From positions 3,288,501 to 3,352,500 of the forward strand of contig NC_056422.1 in assembly GCF_905147365.1 (NCBI RefSeq): a stretch of 64,000 nucleotides of DNA, given 5' to 3'. Below are positions 1 through 8,844 of this stretch, piece after piece. A program made the position numbers and the translations under genes. Source of the stretch: Aricia agestis (Eukaryota; Arthropoda; Insecta; Lepidoptera; Lycaenidae). Position 1 is the first letter of the stretch, and each line of letters opens with the position of its first letter. The notes beneath the pieces are model-generated. The model saw only the letters and a program-made list of their open reading frames with translations, did not search any database and had not been told where the DNA came from.

Positions 1-125
1 GCTCAAAAAAAATACGGTTATGAAGCTGAAATTCTGGGAATACCTATTTTTTATCGCAATGCAATGGCTTTATTTTATTTCAAAAATCAGCTAATCTTTG
101 ACCTTGTCGTCATCCCTATTAATAC
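1..125. repeat. Dispersed repeat fragment, copy 1 (partner at 32295-32420)
   Basis: An A-rich start is followed by a stretch matching 32295-32420 in the same order: AGCTGAAATT.TGGGAA, then TTTTTATCGCAAT versus TTTTTACCGTGAT, then CTTTGACCTTGTCGTCATCC versus CTTTGACCTTGTCATCATCC. The two copies are clearly homologous but diverged. The left edge runs off the window, so the full length and class cannot be determined. Confidence 0.6.
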
Positions 126-149
126 AGCAGTCAGCACAAACATAGGCCC

Positions 150-779
150 TATTTGTGGGAAAAAGGTAAGATTCCCGCGGAATTCAGCAATCATCTTGAT
201 TGTTGCCATAATCTGATGAGGATTTTAGTAGTAGAATTTGGATATTGTTCCTTTGAACATCTACAACAACAGAACGTCAAGTATAATGTACATTTTGCTA
301 GTGTTAAAACCACGCTAAAACCCAAAGCCTTCTATAGAATTCTTTGTTAAAACCAAACCTATAATTACGTATGAAATACTTTTGAAACATAATTGCTGGT
401 CTTACGGCTTTTCTAATTTCCTTTGCACGACCATTCAAATTAAGGTAAAAAGTGCATTTAGAGCGGTATAAAATACCTTTGACCTTTGAAGTGTCCGACA
501 GTTAACATTAAACCTTAACTCGTCTTTATAGAGTAGCTTTTCGCGTGTTAGACGGAAGGCTTTACAAATTAACTTTTATTTTCGAGGTCTTAACGATCCG
601 TTTTTTGTAAGGTGACGTCGCCTGTGATCTCAGTGTCATGACGCGCCATGTCGCGACGCTTGTGACATTCACACTTGCCAAAGGCTTGCGACATGAGCAT
701 CTAGTTTAATTACGAGTATTGCCGTTATATTTTTGTAATTTCACCCTCAAATTTTCAGTCACGTTTTTGACGCCTGATG
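150..779. other. No gene or repeat recognised
   Basis: AT-rich sequence. The only open frame (153-350, 65 codons) shows no motif I recognise. No tandem or inverted structure stood out. Confidence 0.5.
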
Positions 780-1383
780 ACATTGTGTTGAGAGTCGAGA
801 CCTGTGGGGATGATTTGACATGTAATTTAAAGGAGGTCGAGGACGTCGTGGACTACATCCAGAACAAGACGACACTGTGCCTGAGGGTCGAGGGTCTGCA
901 GTCTCGCCACAAGGTTAACTTTAGCTCCTTTGTGGTGAGAGTACCGACGCATCTTCTGTCGACTTTCGAGGCGCCGGAGTTCTGGCCGATGGATGTAGTC
1001 TATCGGAGGTTCCGGGGGAGACTCCGGAACGAAGCGAGTCACGTCGCCGGCAAAACGTGACAGTGTTAGTTTTTAAGAATATATATAAAGTATGTATGTT
1101 AGTTTTAAGGTATTTATTATATAATTGATATGTATGTTAGATTTAAGGTATTTGTTATATGGGCCACTGATGCCGGAAATAAATGATTTGAATTTGAATT
1201 ACATTGTGTCCAGAGTCCACACCTACAGGGATGTTTTGATGCGTGATGACATTGTGTCAAAACCTACGGGGATGTTTTGAAGTGTAATGACATTTATCAA
1301 AACCGACGGGGATGTTTTGACGCGTGATTACATTGTGTCACGACATAGGGGGTATTTTGACATGTGATGACATCTCGAAGGTT
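780..1383 (+). repeat. Minisatellite, about 41-47 bp unit, interrupted by a LINE
   Basis: Units begin ACATTGTGT, pass through a CCTACGGGGATGTTTTGA core and end GTGATG. One unit lies at 780-826, and about four more at 1201-1383. The block between, 827-1200, is a LINE fragment, so the array was split by retrotransposition. Units are diverged (ACATTGTGT, ACATTTATC and so on), indicating an old array. Confidence 0.75.
827..1200 (+). pseudogene. 5'-truncated LINE: ORF1 C-terminal remnant plus 3' UTR
   Basis: An open frame running to a TGA at 1058-1060 encodes about 78 residues of insert-derived sequence with the blocks LRVEGLQSRH, NFSSFVVRVP and FWPMDVVYRRFRGRL. From memory, these match the C-terminal domain of ORF1 proteins of lepidopteran CR1-like LINEs. 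About 140 bp of 3' UTR follow and end in an AATAAATGATTTGAATTTGAATT-type short-repeat tail. The block sits exactly between two minisatellite units. The methionine-initiated frame upstream (from 719) is fortuitous because it starts in the minisatellite flank. No ORF2 is present, so this is a dead or non-autonomous copy. Confidence 0.65.
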
Positions 1384-1763
1384 CGAGTGGGTGCAGATGT
1401 TAAACAAAATGAAACACACTAAATTCTTGGATGACAAGAGAACGATTACGAAACGATGTCTCTCAAGTCTCAAGTGACATTTTATAAGATGGCGGTGTCA
1501 TCCCTAATTTTGAAGATACGCTAAAATATCCTTGCTAAAAAAATGTACAGTACTTCAATGATTTTTAATATGTCCTCATACGTAACGAAATATACACCAG
1601 TGCACTGACGTATGCGACTGTGTTGGCTGGTAGGCCGTCACATTTGCTTCAACAGTGGCACCACTACAATATTATGGTTCGGATACATGACGTCTTGAGG
1701 CCACCACTTTTGTAGAAGTTTCATTAGCACCATTTCATGAGCAATTAACATATTTTGACAATT
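1384..1763. other. No gene recognised
   Basis: No coding signature. Contains the phrase GATGGCGGTGTCATCCCTAA near 1488-1507, faintly like the end of the 1-125 repeat, but too short to call. Confidence 0.45.
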
Positions 1764-1934
1764 AGGGTGTTTGAAGTTCTATTTGTCACCAGGTGCCGCT
1801 AACTGTTCTAGCTGTCATGTGTCACGATACACCCTAGGCGTATCGTGTCACATGATAGCAGTTTGACAGTTGACACGATAGACCCTAAGGCTACATAGCG
1901 GCACCTGGTAACAAATAGAATTTCAATCACCCTC
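1764..1934. mobile_element. Foldback MITE (AGGGTG...CACCCT termini)
   Basis: Terminal inverted repeats of about 38 bp: the left arm reads GGGTGTTTGAAGTTCTATTT and CACCAGGTGCCGCT. The right arm is its complement ending AATCACCCT with a few mismatches. The centre holds a second inverted pair around CACGATACACCCTAGGCGTATCGTG. There is no coding capacity. No clean target duplication was found. Confidence 0.7.
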
Positions 1935-2020
1935 ATTACATCGCATTTCCCCCGTGACAAAGCGTCAAAAGTATCAAAGTACATATTTCCACAGCAGCTA
2001 ATGTCAAAAATGTATCATAT

Positions 2021-2260
2021 TAGCTTTGTCCACACTGTGCCTTTTTCTGTTCGTCAAGGACATGCGTTATAACGCAGTCAACAGCGAACGTGAGGCATGC
2101 CCGCGACGCATGCCCTCTGACCGTATCCAAAAACACAAAAATGACAATGTTGGCTTTGCGTTCGTTGACGCATTCAATTATTGAACGCGCCAAAACGAAA
2201 GTTGAATGAAAGAAGGTGACGAAAATTGAAGACGAAAGCGCATAGTGTGGACATAGCTAT
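2021..2260 (+). mobile_element. MITE family 'GTCCACACTGTGC', copy 1
   Basis: About 235-bp element with inverted ends AGCTTTGTCCACACTGTGC and GC.TAGTGTGGACATAGCT, flanked by TA on both sides, as expected for Tc1/mariner-type MITEs. The interior has TTCGTCAAGG, GCATGCGTTATA, GAGGCATGCCCGCGACGC and a GAACGCGCCAAAACG section shared with six other copies in the window. Non-coding. Confidence 0.8.
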
Positions 2261-2404
2261 TAACACGTAGAGCCAATAGTGCGTGCGGCACGCGTCATTG
2301 AACCAGCAGTATGAGGTATGACGAAACACGGAAATACACGCTTAGCGCGCTGATCGACGTAACACGTGATAATATGTGCATCTCCAATTGGGAATATTAC
2401 GCAA

Positions 2405-2535
2405 AGGTCGGAGCAGAGGGCGCTGCTGGCACATACAGTAAACGATCGGACCGAAGTCAGTGTGTTGTGTGTTGCAGTGTTTGTGCAGTGTTGCACATGA
2501 CGGATCGGAATATTGACAATAGGAGTACGAAGTAA
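2405..2535 (+). repeat. Dispersed repeat 'GCACATACAGTAAA', copy 1 (partial)
   Basis: Shares CACATACAGTAAACGATCGG, a GTTGCACA-type stretch and CGGAATATTGACA with copies at 3310-3535 and 6150-6440. An open frame of 74 codons spans it but only reflects the repeat. It is truncated before the family's right-hand end. Confidence 0.5.
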
Positions 2536-2574
2536 AATTATAGTGTAAAATAATAGGTACCAACTATTGAGCTG

Positions 2575-2698
2575 GGTCCAGTTTTGACGTCACACAATTG
2601 AATATTATTGTATTTTTTGTGTTCTTCATTTCTTTGTGTATTTTTGTAATAATGTTATATTGTGTTGTGTGATTGTCAAAATAAACTTATTCTTATTA
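2575..2698 (+). mobile_element. Probable LINE 3' end
   Basis: The sequence ends AATAAACTTATTCTTATT, resembling the polyadenylation-signal-plus-short-repeat tails seen on CR1-like LINE ends elsewhere in this window (1171-1200, 7878-7905). It is preceded by T/G-rich 3' UTR-like sequence. No coding part remains. The call rests on tail style only. Confidence 0.4.
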
Positions 2699-3052
2699 AA
2701 AATACTTTACCCTAAATTTAATGTAAGGCAAATTCACTATAATAACTGTAAAAAGCCCCTAAAATGTAATTTGTACTATAATCACCACCTCTAAAAAATT
2801 ATATTTGATGTTTTTGCCTCCCAAAAGGGGGAAACCCCTAAGTTGGTGACCCTGTAAAATAATGATTGATTACAAACCGACAAATTCTCGCTTTACCTTG
2901 AATCTACTCGTACGTGTATCAGCGTCGATATATTTAGATATTTTTTATTGGTGGTATCATGTGTGTCAGTCAAATCATAAACTGATGGTCCACAGACTAC
3001 AGGGAAGTTGATCAATCAAATATTTCGGAATATTAGGTCATGCATAGCTCTA

Positions 3053-3267
3053 TTGCTTTGTCCACACTGTGCCTTTTTTTGTTCATCAAGGGCATGCATT
3101 ATAGCGCAATCAACATCGCACGTGAGGCATGCCCGCGACGCTATGACACTTTTCTTTCCAACGCGGATGGATTTTGACGCATTCAGTTATTGAATATGCC
3201 AAACGAAAGTTGAATAAAAAGATGATGACGAAATTGAAGATGAAATTGCATAGTGTGGACATAGCTT
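3053..3267 (+). mobile_element. MITE family 'GTCCACACTGTGC', copy 2
   Basis: Starts GCTTTGTCCACACTGTGCC and ends TAGTGTGGACATAGCTTA. Shares the GCATGCATTATAGCGCAATC and TGAGGCATGCCCGCGACGC sections with copy 1 but lacks the CCGTATCCAAAA part, so it is an internally deleted copy. Small frames across it are chance. Confidence 0.78.
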
Positions 3268-3309
3268 ATAGGTTCATTAATATTAACATTTATCGCCATA
3301 TTCTTATTA

Positions 3310-3535
3310 TGCGAAGTTTAGGGGCGCTACAAAAACATACAGTATATTGCAATCCGATCAAAATTGGCGACATGACGACATGTTGCACACGTCATATTAT
3401 CAGAATATTGACAGTGTATATAGTACCTCAATGATTGACAGAACCATCATCAAACGTCGAACAAAACTTTTTGTTTACTGTCTGTGCTCGTGTTGCCTCT
3501 AGTGTGAAAACCACACTGCGTAATATACTATTTTA
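3310..3535 (+). repeat. Dispersed repeat 'GCACATACAGTAAA', copy 2 (most complete)
   Basis: Runs from GGCGCTACAAAAACATACAG through GACATGTTGCACACGTCA, ATTGACAG, CGTCGAACAAAACTTTTTG, GTTTACTGTCTGTGCTCGTG to GAAAACCACACTGCGTAATA. Related pieces occur at 2405, 6150, 20745 (minus) and 40945 (minus). Class undetermined; a DNA-transposon derivative is plausible because copies end at the same points. Confidence 0.6.
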
Positions 3536-3934
3536 TTACATTTTGTGGAAAATAACGTCCTATTTTATCTGAGACTCGCCGATCTACGTCTTGAAACTCT
3601 ATCGTTTTAGCTTCACCATCGTTGCCAAATACACACAATATTTACTTAATTGTAACATGATACTGCCCATATATTATGTAATATGCTAATATACGACAAA
3701 CTTGGCGGTTTATTTGGAAATATTTCAAAAACCTGTTGTTGCGTAGAACAAATTATTAATAATTATATTCATAAAGTGTCATTCGCCTACGGGCATTGAC
3801 CTATCTAAGATATAATATTTTGGTAACGGTAAAGTTTTGAGTCAAAGTTTGTAAATTGTTATATTTTGGCCAGGATTTGGTATTTTTCGATGAAATAAAG
3901 GATTGCTACTGAAATAATATAAACCGGTACTCGA
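3536..3934. other. No gene or repeat recognised
   Basis: AT-rich, no sizeable open frame and no matching segment found elsewhere in the window. Confidence 0.45.
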
Positions 3935-4335
3935 ATTTTTGGTCCTGTGGTACCTGAAGGACTTGTGTTACGGGTACCAGCAGGCGTAGCATGGTCACCA
4001 TAGAAACGGTTTCTTTCTACGGAAGAACAGACAAAGTGACAGTTAGACAATGGAAATCCGCCATTTTGTCGATAAAATCTGTGAGTATGTCGATTCTTTC
4101 CCATGTCTACTGTTGTTATGCTAGCCCTGCAGTCAATGGAAATATATTTGATACTTTTATATTATACATAATTATAATATTTAAGATTTTTATTATATCA
4201 TACTTAATATATTTAATACATATTCAAGACCCAGGAACATTTAAAACTTTTTGTTCCGTCGGCGAAATTCGAACCCGCAACCCCCAGCTTGCGCTACCAA
4301 CGCGCCACCAACTGAGCCACAGAGGTCGTCGAATA
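3935..4335 (-). mobile_element. tRNA-headed SINE, copy 1, with an internal insertion
   Basis: Read on the minus strand: head GACGACCTCTGTGGCTCAGTTGG (split: A-box TGGCTCAGTTGG) and a B-box-like GGTTCGAATTTC, then AAAGTTTTAAATGTTCCTGG, an AT-rich body, and a tail containing GGTACCCGTAACACAAGTCC. Compared with the copy at 5388-5663, about 150 bp (roughly 3980-4132) are inserted, bounded by CAGGCGTAGCAT and ATGCTAGCCCTG, which look like short inverted ends. It cannot be a functional tRNA: the acceptor ends do not pair. Confidence 0.68.
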
Positions 4336-4340
4336 CGTCA

Positions 4341-4691
4341 TAATACACACACTAAAGTATTGTAACCTCTTTATAATCCTGTAGAATTACAGTGATTTTG
4401 CGTGAGCCATAATATATTTTAATAGAAACCATAAACGCTTGTATTTATAAGTTATGTAATTATTATTATCGACACTTATAACAATAAGTCGAGTTACCTT
4501 GGCGCGAGGACAAAATGGCGTCATCTTAAATGCTTTGAGTTCAATATCAACCGCTTTATAATTAACCAGGTAACACTTAAATCTGATATAACACGCAGAA
4601 ATTAACAATGCACCTGCTTCTATGGAGCTGCCTTTGAAAGAAATGTTTAGATAAGTTCTTCGTGTTATAAACTGTAGAATTATTCTAAAGA
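4341..4691. other. No gene recognised
   Basis: A minus frame of 120 codons (4387-4749) has no recognisable motif and its start lies in repeat DNA, so I do not call it a gene. Confidence 0.45.
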
Positions 4692-4737
4692 GTACTAGAT
4701 GACGCCCGCAACTCCGTTGCGCCAAAATATGGGGTAA
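4692..4737 (-). mobile_element. Helitron family A 3' terminus fragment
   Basis: Contains CTAGATGACGCCCGCAACTCCGTTGCGCC split as CTAGATGACGCCCGC and AACTCCGTTGCGCC: the complement of a CGCAAC/GTTGCG hairpin about 11 nt from a terminal CTAG, the hallmark of Helitron 3' ends. Only the end is present. Confidence 0.6.
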
Positions 4738-4747
4738 AGGATGTAAC

Positions 4748-4870
4748 AAACAAAGCTGTGTGTGTGGTGTGTCTCTTGTACATAGAGTTCACTGTAATGC
4801 AGCGCTGAAAGAGCCCATTTTATAACATTTGCAAAAGCATGACGCTGGGGCGATTACCCATACAAATAAA
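4748..4870 (+). mobile_element. Half copy of the 'TACAGGGTGT' foldback MITE
   Basis: CTTGTACATAGAGTTCACTG, CAGCGCTGAAAGAGC and a CCCATACAAA centre match the left arm of the complete copy at 5665-5927. The right arm is missing and is replaced by a poly-A/poly-T stretch. Confidence 0.55.
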
Positions 4871-4908
4871 AAAAAAAAAATTTTTTTACTTTTTTTCGCG
4901 TAATATAA

Positions 4909-5098
4909 GCCATACACTACGATCTACCGGAGAGATCCAGATGTGGGAATAGACCTGTGCAGTTTTTTAGACCCTGTGCAGTTTTTTGGACCTACGCAGG
5001 CGATCGGCGCAAAATCGAAAAATCAATTCTTTCGACTGACACCTGCGCAGGCATACCTGCACAGGTGGACCTCTCCGGTAGACCGTAGCGTGTATGGC
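4909..5098. mobile_element. MITE with GCCATACACTACG ends
   Basis: Inverted ends GCCATACACTACGATCTACC and its counterpart GGTAGACCGTAGCGTGTATGGC (first 20 shown as GGTAGACCGTAGCGTGTATG) with CCGGAGAG/CTCTCCGG next to them. The interior carries smaller inverted pieces: CCTGTGCAG and CCTGCGCAGG/CCTGCACAGG. About 190 bp, no coding capacity. Confidence 0.72.
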
Positions 5099-5387
5099 AG
5101 CCATTAGAGCGAGCTGGTACACATAACATCTAAAAACAAGCACAGTTATTATCTTGGATTACCACATAGGCGAAAAGACACTACGTATTTACTATTTGAC
5201 TAACATAATTATCTCGTCATAGATCGGTGTCACACGTAAGTTTACTATGTCAACGCGCTGTTTGTCAGCTATAGCGCTCAATGTCGTATGTAAGCAGTCA
5301 ATTTGCTAACACACAAGGTTGTACGTTTGTTTGCATATCACTCCGAAACTGGTTGAAGTTGTTTGGTTGTGGATGGCACGCTTCTAC

Positions 5388-5663
5388 ACCTCTGTGGCTC
5401 AGTTGGTGAGCGAGTTGGTAGCTTCGCCGGGGATCGTGGGTTCGAATCCCTCCGACGGAACAAAAAAAAGTTTTCAATGTTCCTGGGTCTTGGATGTGTA
5501 TTAAATATATAACATGTATAATATAATAAAAATCTTAAATGTATATTGTATGTATAGTATCAAAGTATTCAATATATTTCCGTTGTCTGGTACCCGTAAC
5601 ACAAGTCTTTCAGGCACTTAGCACGGGGCCAGACTGACATGGTGTGATTTGTGAAGCGTCCAT
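5388..5663 (+). mobile_element. tRNA-headed SINE, copy 2
   Basis: Head CCTCTGTGGCTCAGTTGGTG with A-box TGGCTCAGTTGG, and B-box GGTTCGAATCC at about 5440, followed by CTCCGACGGAAC, AAAGTTTTCAATGTTCCTGG, an AT-rich stretch, GGTACCCGTAACACAAGTC and a tail ending GAAGCGTCCATA. No pairing acceptor stem, so this is a pol III SINE and not a tRNA gene. The 'TACAGGGTGT' MITE begins directly at its end. Confidence 0.72.
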
Positions 5664-5664
5664 A

Positions 5665-5927
5665 TACAGGTTGTAACAAAAATAAGTGATAATACTTTAG
5701 GGTGTGTACGTATTCCTTGTAGAGAGTTCACTGTAAAAGTAGCAGCTCTGAAAGACGAAAATTTTTTTTCACTATTGTATGGACAAGGGCCCGAGCATCA
5801 CGAGTTTCCCCATACAAAAGTGAAAAAAATTTTTGGTCTTTCAGCGCTGCGACTTTCACAGTGAACTCTCTACAAGGAACACATACACACCCTAAAGTAT
5901 TATCATTAATTTTTGTTACACCCTGTA
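5665..5927. mobile_element. Complete 'TACAGGGTGT' foldback MITE
   Basis: Nearly the whole 263 bp is one inverted repeat. The left arm reads TACAGGTTGTAACAAAAATA, ATACTTTAGGGTGTGTACGT, CTTGTAGAGAGTTCACTGTA and the right arm is its complement ending TTGTTACACCCTGTA. TA lies on both sides. The centre is CTATTGTATGG/CCCATACAA. Related copies: 18849, 28698, 46043 and halves at 4748, 23195, 54440. Confidence 0.78.
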
Positions 5928-6149
5928 TATTATTATTATTATAGTAAAGATAAGTACAGTGCTCCCAAAGTGATAATGCGCATAGAAATTTTCGTTTTTT
6001 TCGGCAATGATCGTATAAATTCCCGAGCGTCAAAAGACGTCGCTGCAAGAGCTGTTTTGCTGATGAAAATGCAGGTGCAATCATATTTTGAAGCTTACCG
6101 ATTTATTATATCGGTGACAACCAGGTAGACTTGTCACATAATAATGAAT

Positions 6150-6440
6150 AATTATGCTCAAAGGAGCAGAGAGAGCTACTAGCACATACAGTAAATAATC
6201 CGACCAAAACCCGACATGTTGCACACGTCACATCAGAATATTGACAGAAACGCTGTCAAACGATGAACAAAACTTTTTTTTAGACCTTTTGTTTAAAAGG
6301 CTCATTCACGGCAGGACTGCACGGCATTCCTGCAGTGAATGGGCCTCACTGATTAGTTCACACTCGGTGTTTCCGGCTGGCAACACCGAGTGAGCCTTTT
6401 TACTGTCTGTGCGGGTGCTGTAAGAAAACAATGCAGTAAT
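6150..6440 (+). repeat. Dispersed repeat 'GCACATACAGTAAA', copy 3, with insertion
   Basis: Matches copy 2 from CACATACAGTAAATAATCCG through GACATGTTGCACACGTCACA to GATGAACAAAACTTTTTTT, is then interrupted, and resumes at TACTGTCTGTGCGGGTGC. The interruption at about 6295-6400 is a separate hairpin-rich insertion. Confidence 0.6.
6295..6400. mobile_element. Double-hairpin insertion
   Basis: Bounded by AAAAGGCTCA and TGAGCCTTTT. Holds two successive stems: GCTCATTCAC.GCAGGA with TCCTGCAGTGAATGGGC, then a perfect 11-bp stem CACTCGGTGTT (6361-6371) / AACACCGAGTG (6382-6392). Comparison with 3465-3490 shows the site without it. No open frame. Confidence 0.62.
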
Positions 6441-6706
6441 TGGTATATTCCTATTTCGAAATCGACTCTAAGAATCTTAGTGCGTGATAATAGGGAAGAT
6501 GCGATATTTTTATTTTTGTGTTTATTTTAAAGAACTCCATGTAGAATAGACCACAAGTGTATTAAAAAATGCGGTTTAAAATTGTCAATTTAAATTTTGG
6601 CGCCAAAACGGATCTATAGTCTGTATGACGTCACTACTGTTTGACAATTATTGACAATGGCCCCACCTGATCATACCTCTAAAAAAGTTGTCATGAGCCG
6701 CGTTCC

Positions 6707-6771
6707 ATTTAGCGTAAAAAACGATCAAAACGCTCAAAATGGAGGCATTTTGATCGTTTTTAACGCTAAAT
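6707..6771. repeat. 24-bp hairpin
   Basis: ATTTAGCGT(A)AAAAACGATC-type arm at 6707-6730 pairs with 6748-6771 with one mismatch and a 17-nt loop. Flanked by GCGTTCCATTTAGCG and a GACATAATATA tail, of which a related piece (TTATGTCTATGCGCTAAATG) is at 9419. Possibly the core of a MITE. Confidence 0.6.
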
Positions 6772-6873
6772 CATAGACATAATATATACTGTCGTAAAGA
6801 CCACCTGACAACTCGAAAATGCGTGACCATTTTTGATCTGTCAATGTGTGCGTGTGCTAGTGATGTATATTTT

Positions 6874-6907
6874 ACTATCGATAGTATATTATTTTGCTAT
6901 CGATAGT
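6874..6907. repeat. Short perfect hairpin
   Basis: ACTATCGATAG and CTATCGATAGT enclose a 12-nt AT-rich loop. The core ATCGAT is itself a palindrome. Confidence 0.55.
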
Positions 6908-7020
6908 TTAGTCCGTTCGAGTTATTTTACCTGAGTTTCTATAAGAAATAAATAATATGCAACTTTGATAGATTTGTATTTCAAATTAGGTATCATAAAT
7001 TTTAATTGGCAAAAAAAGAT

Positions 7021-7072
7021 GACGATTGAAAAGTAGATACACATTTTCTTTTGGAATAATTTTTCAATCGTC
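7021..7072. repeat. 12-bp hairpin
   Basis: GACGATTGAAAA at 7021-7032 pairs with TTTTCAATCGTC at 7061-7072. The 28-nt loop is AT-rich. No further context recognised. Confidence 0.5.
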
Positions 7073-7287
7073 GGATATGTTATGACATGAGGTTCTTAAA
7101 GGGGTAAATAATTTACACTTAACACATTATAAAGTTACTTATTTATTACTCAGGTAAAATCTATCTGGTAAATCAGTCCTTACATTGAAAGTAAACGTTG
7201 AAAGTAAACAACACACATCGTATATTATATTTTATTCTTAAATTAAATACATATTATAAAATATCATAATATTTTATTACAATTATT

Positions 7288-7610
7288 TTGAACCGACTTC
7301 CAAACAAAAGGAGTCTAGACGTTCGCCTGTGGATATATTTTTATGTATGTTCAACGATCACTCCGCCGTTTATGAACCCATTTTCAAATTTTTTCTTTTG
7401 CTGTATATTGTATTGTTCCGAGTAGGTATAATGTTCACAAAAGTGGTGGGCTGGTGATGGAAACAATGAGAAATCGAAGTGACTCCTTGATATTCAAATG
7501 GGAACATATGGTCCCAGAAAACGTTCAAAATCTTTCGATTAATAAATTTAAAAAAGTAGTCAAAGAACGTATTGTGCCAAAGCCAAAATGATTTCATAAT
7601 TGATGGCACA
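7288..7610 (+). repeat. 'AACCGACTTCC' dispersed repeat, copy 1
   Basis: Begins AACCGACTTCCAAACAAAAG, then CAACGATCACTCCGCCGTTT, ATTTTCAAATTTTTTC, AAAAGTGGTGGGCTGGTGAT and GACTCCTTGA. The same order occurs at 19968-20260, 43098-43480 and, inverted, 60940-61610. This is a widespread lepidopteran repeat; whether it derives from a Helitron or a retroelement is not decidable here. Confidence 0.6.
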
Positions 7611-7744
7611 TCTTGGGAGTAGAATGCTGAATGACTGCTTGCAAGGCTACATCTACATGACTTACAATTATTATGTATCTATCTATGTTTACATTGTATA
7701 ATTTTTAGTTACAGCATTGTAAATTTTGTTTTAAAAGATTATAT

Positions 7745-7905
7745 TTTTTCTCACTTTTTTGGTAAAAAGTGGGCGTGTGAGTTTCTTACGCCGGTTCTTC
7801 TCGTCGGCTTAGTTACCGAACCGGTGGTAGGCACCATATATTCTGAAAATATATTTTATTTTAGATTTGTTCAGAAATAAAGCAATTTTGATTTTGATTT
7901 TTTAA
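7745..7905 (+). mobile_element. 5'-truncated LINE 3' UTR
   Basis: TTTCTTACGCCGGTTCTTCT, CGGCTTAGTTACCGAACCGG and TGGTAGGCACC are followed by AATAAAGCAATTTTGATTTT, the tandem GATTTT tail typical of lepidopteran CR1/Jockey-like LINEs as I know them. No coding part. Confidence 0.6.
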
Positions 7906-7968
7906 AACACCAACTGTAAGTATAGAAAACGTTATGGACAGCTAAAATGAGTAAAATTATTATTTTTA

Positions 7969-8275
7969 AACAAAAAAATTAAAACCGACTTCCAAGGCAA
8001 TGACAATAGCAATATTATACTTAAATGAACTAAAAAGTATTAAATAATTCTTATTCTGTACTCAGTATTAATTCTGTTCTCAATCTTCATTATTTTGCAA
8101 TCGGTACCAGCTAACCTAATCGCCAGTTCTCTGACAGAATAGGTATAACACCAACTTATATACTTAGGACTGGTACCGACTTCAAAATTATGAAGATTGA
8201 GTACAGAATAAGGATTATTTAATACTTTTTAGTTCATATAAGTATAATCTTAAATGAACTAAAAAGCATTAATTG
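7969..8275. mobile_element. Foldback element, AAAACCGACTTCCAAGG family, copy 1
   Basis: The left arm holds AATTAAAACCGACTTCCAAG, GAACTAAAAAGTATTAAATA and TCTGTACTCAGTATTAATTC. The right arm is the complement: GAGTACAGAATAAGG and TATTTAATACTTTTTAGTTC. The right outer end lacks the CTTGGAAGTCGG present in the copy at 60249-60667, so this copy is end-truncated. Centre: GGTACCAGCTAAC / ACTGGTACCGAC. Confidence 0.66.
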
Positions 8276-8655
8276 ATTATAATTGCTTATTTTTAATAAT
8301 TGCTTCAGTAACAAGTGCAACAGTATGTCAAACTTACTGGCACAAATAAAGTTGGGATAGCTCCTTTAACCAAAATAGTATTTATTCTAATTTTTCTTTA
8401 AAAAATTTCAATGAAATGTTTGCCTACATATTGTTGAATTTTTCTTGGGATTCCAACCAACACGCCCAATTAATTTCAGCCATTTTCCTCTTATTAGAGG
8501 ATCTTGTGGGAATCTGTAAAACAAATGATTACGATATATAAATATAAACCTTCCTCTAGTTTTAGAGTCACTCTATATTATAGTAGTTATATTATATTAG
8601 CTATATTATACTATACTATATTATATTAGTTAAAATAAGATAATATGTCCTTTTT
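8276..8655. other. AT-rich, nothing recognised
   Basis: Low-complexity TATTATA stretches near 8570-8640; no gene or repeat partner seen. Confidence 0.45.
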
Positions 8656-8844
8656 AGTCCGGCCCCACATTTTCCGAATTTCTGATCACAAAAATTCGGA
8701 GGCCCCGCCCCGCTCATACATTTTGACACGTCAGAAATTCTTTTAGTATGATGGGTCTACAACAAAATGTATGAACAGAGTGCGTTCCGCCGGGCGTCCG
8801 AATTTTTCTGATCAGAAATTTCGGATAATGTGCGGCCGGGCTTA
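8656..8844. mobile_element. MITE with AGTCCGGCCCCACATT ends
   Basis: Left AGTCCGGCCCCACATTTTCC and GAATTTCTGATCACAAAAAT pair with the right GAATTTTTCTGATCAGAAAT and GATAATGTGCGGCCGGGCTT. About 45-bp arms; centre ACATTTTG/CAAAATGTATG. Flanked by TTA/TAA-like bases. No frame. Confidence 0.7.

Noticed and set aside
827..1042. 71-codon minus open frame
   Set aside because: Antisense shadow of the LINE ORF1 remnant.
780..1383. CRISPR-like array
   Set aside because: Eukaryotic minisatellite: units are contiguous, diverged and lack unique spacers.
5388..5462. Possible functional tRNA gene (A and B boxes visible)
   Set aside because: No pairing acceptor stem, and the same head with the same non-tRNA body occurs at 3935 and 16455, so it is a SINE.
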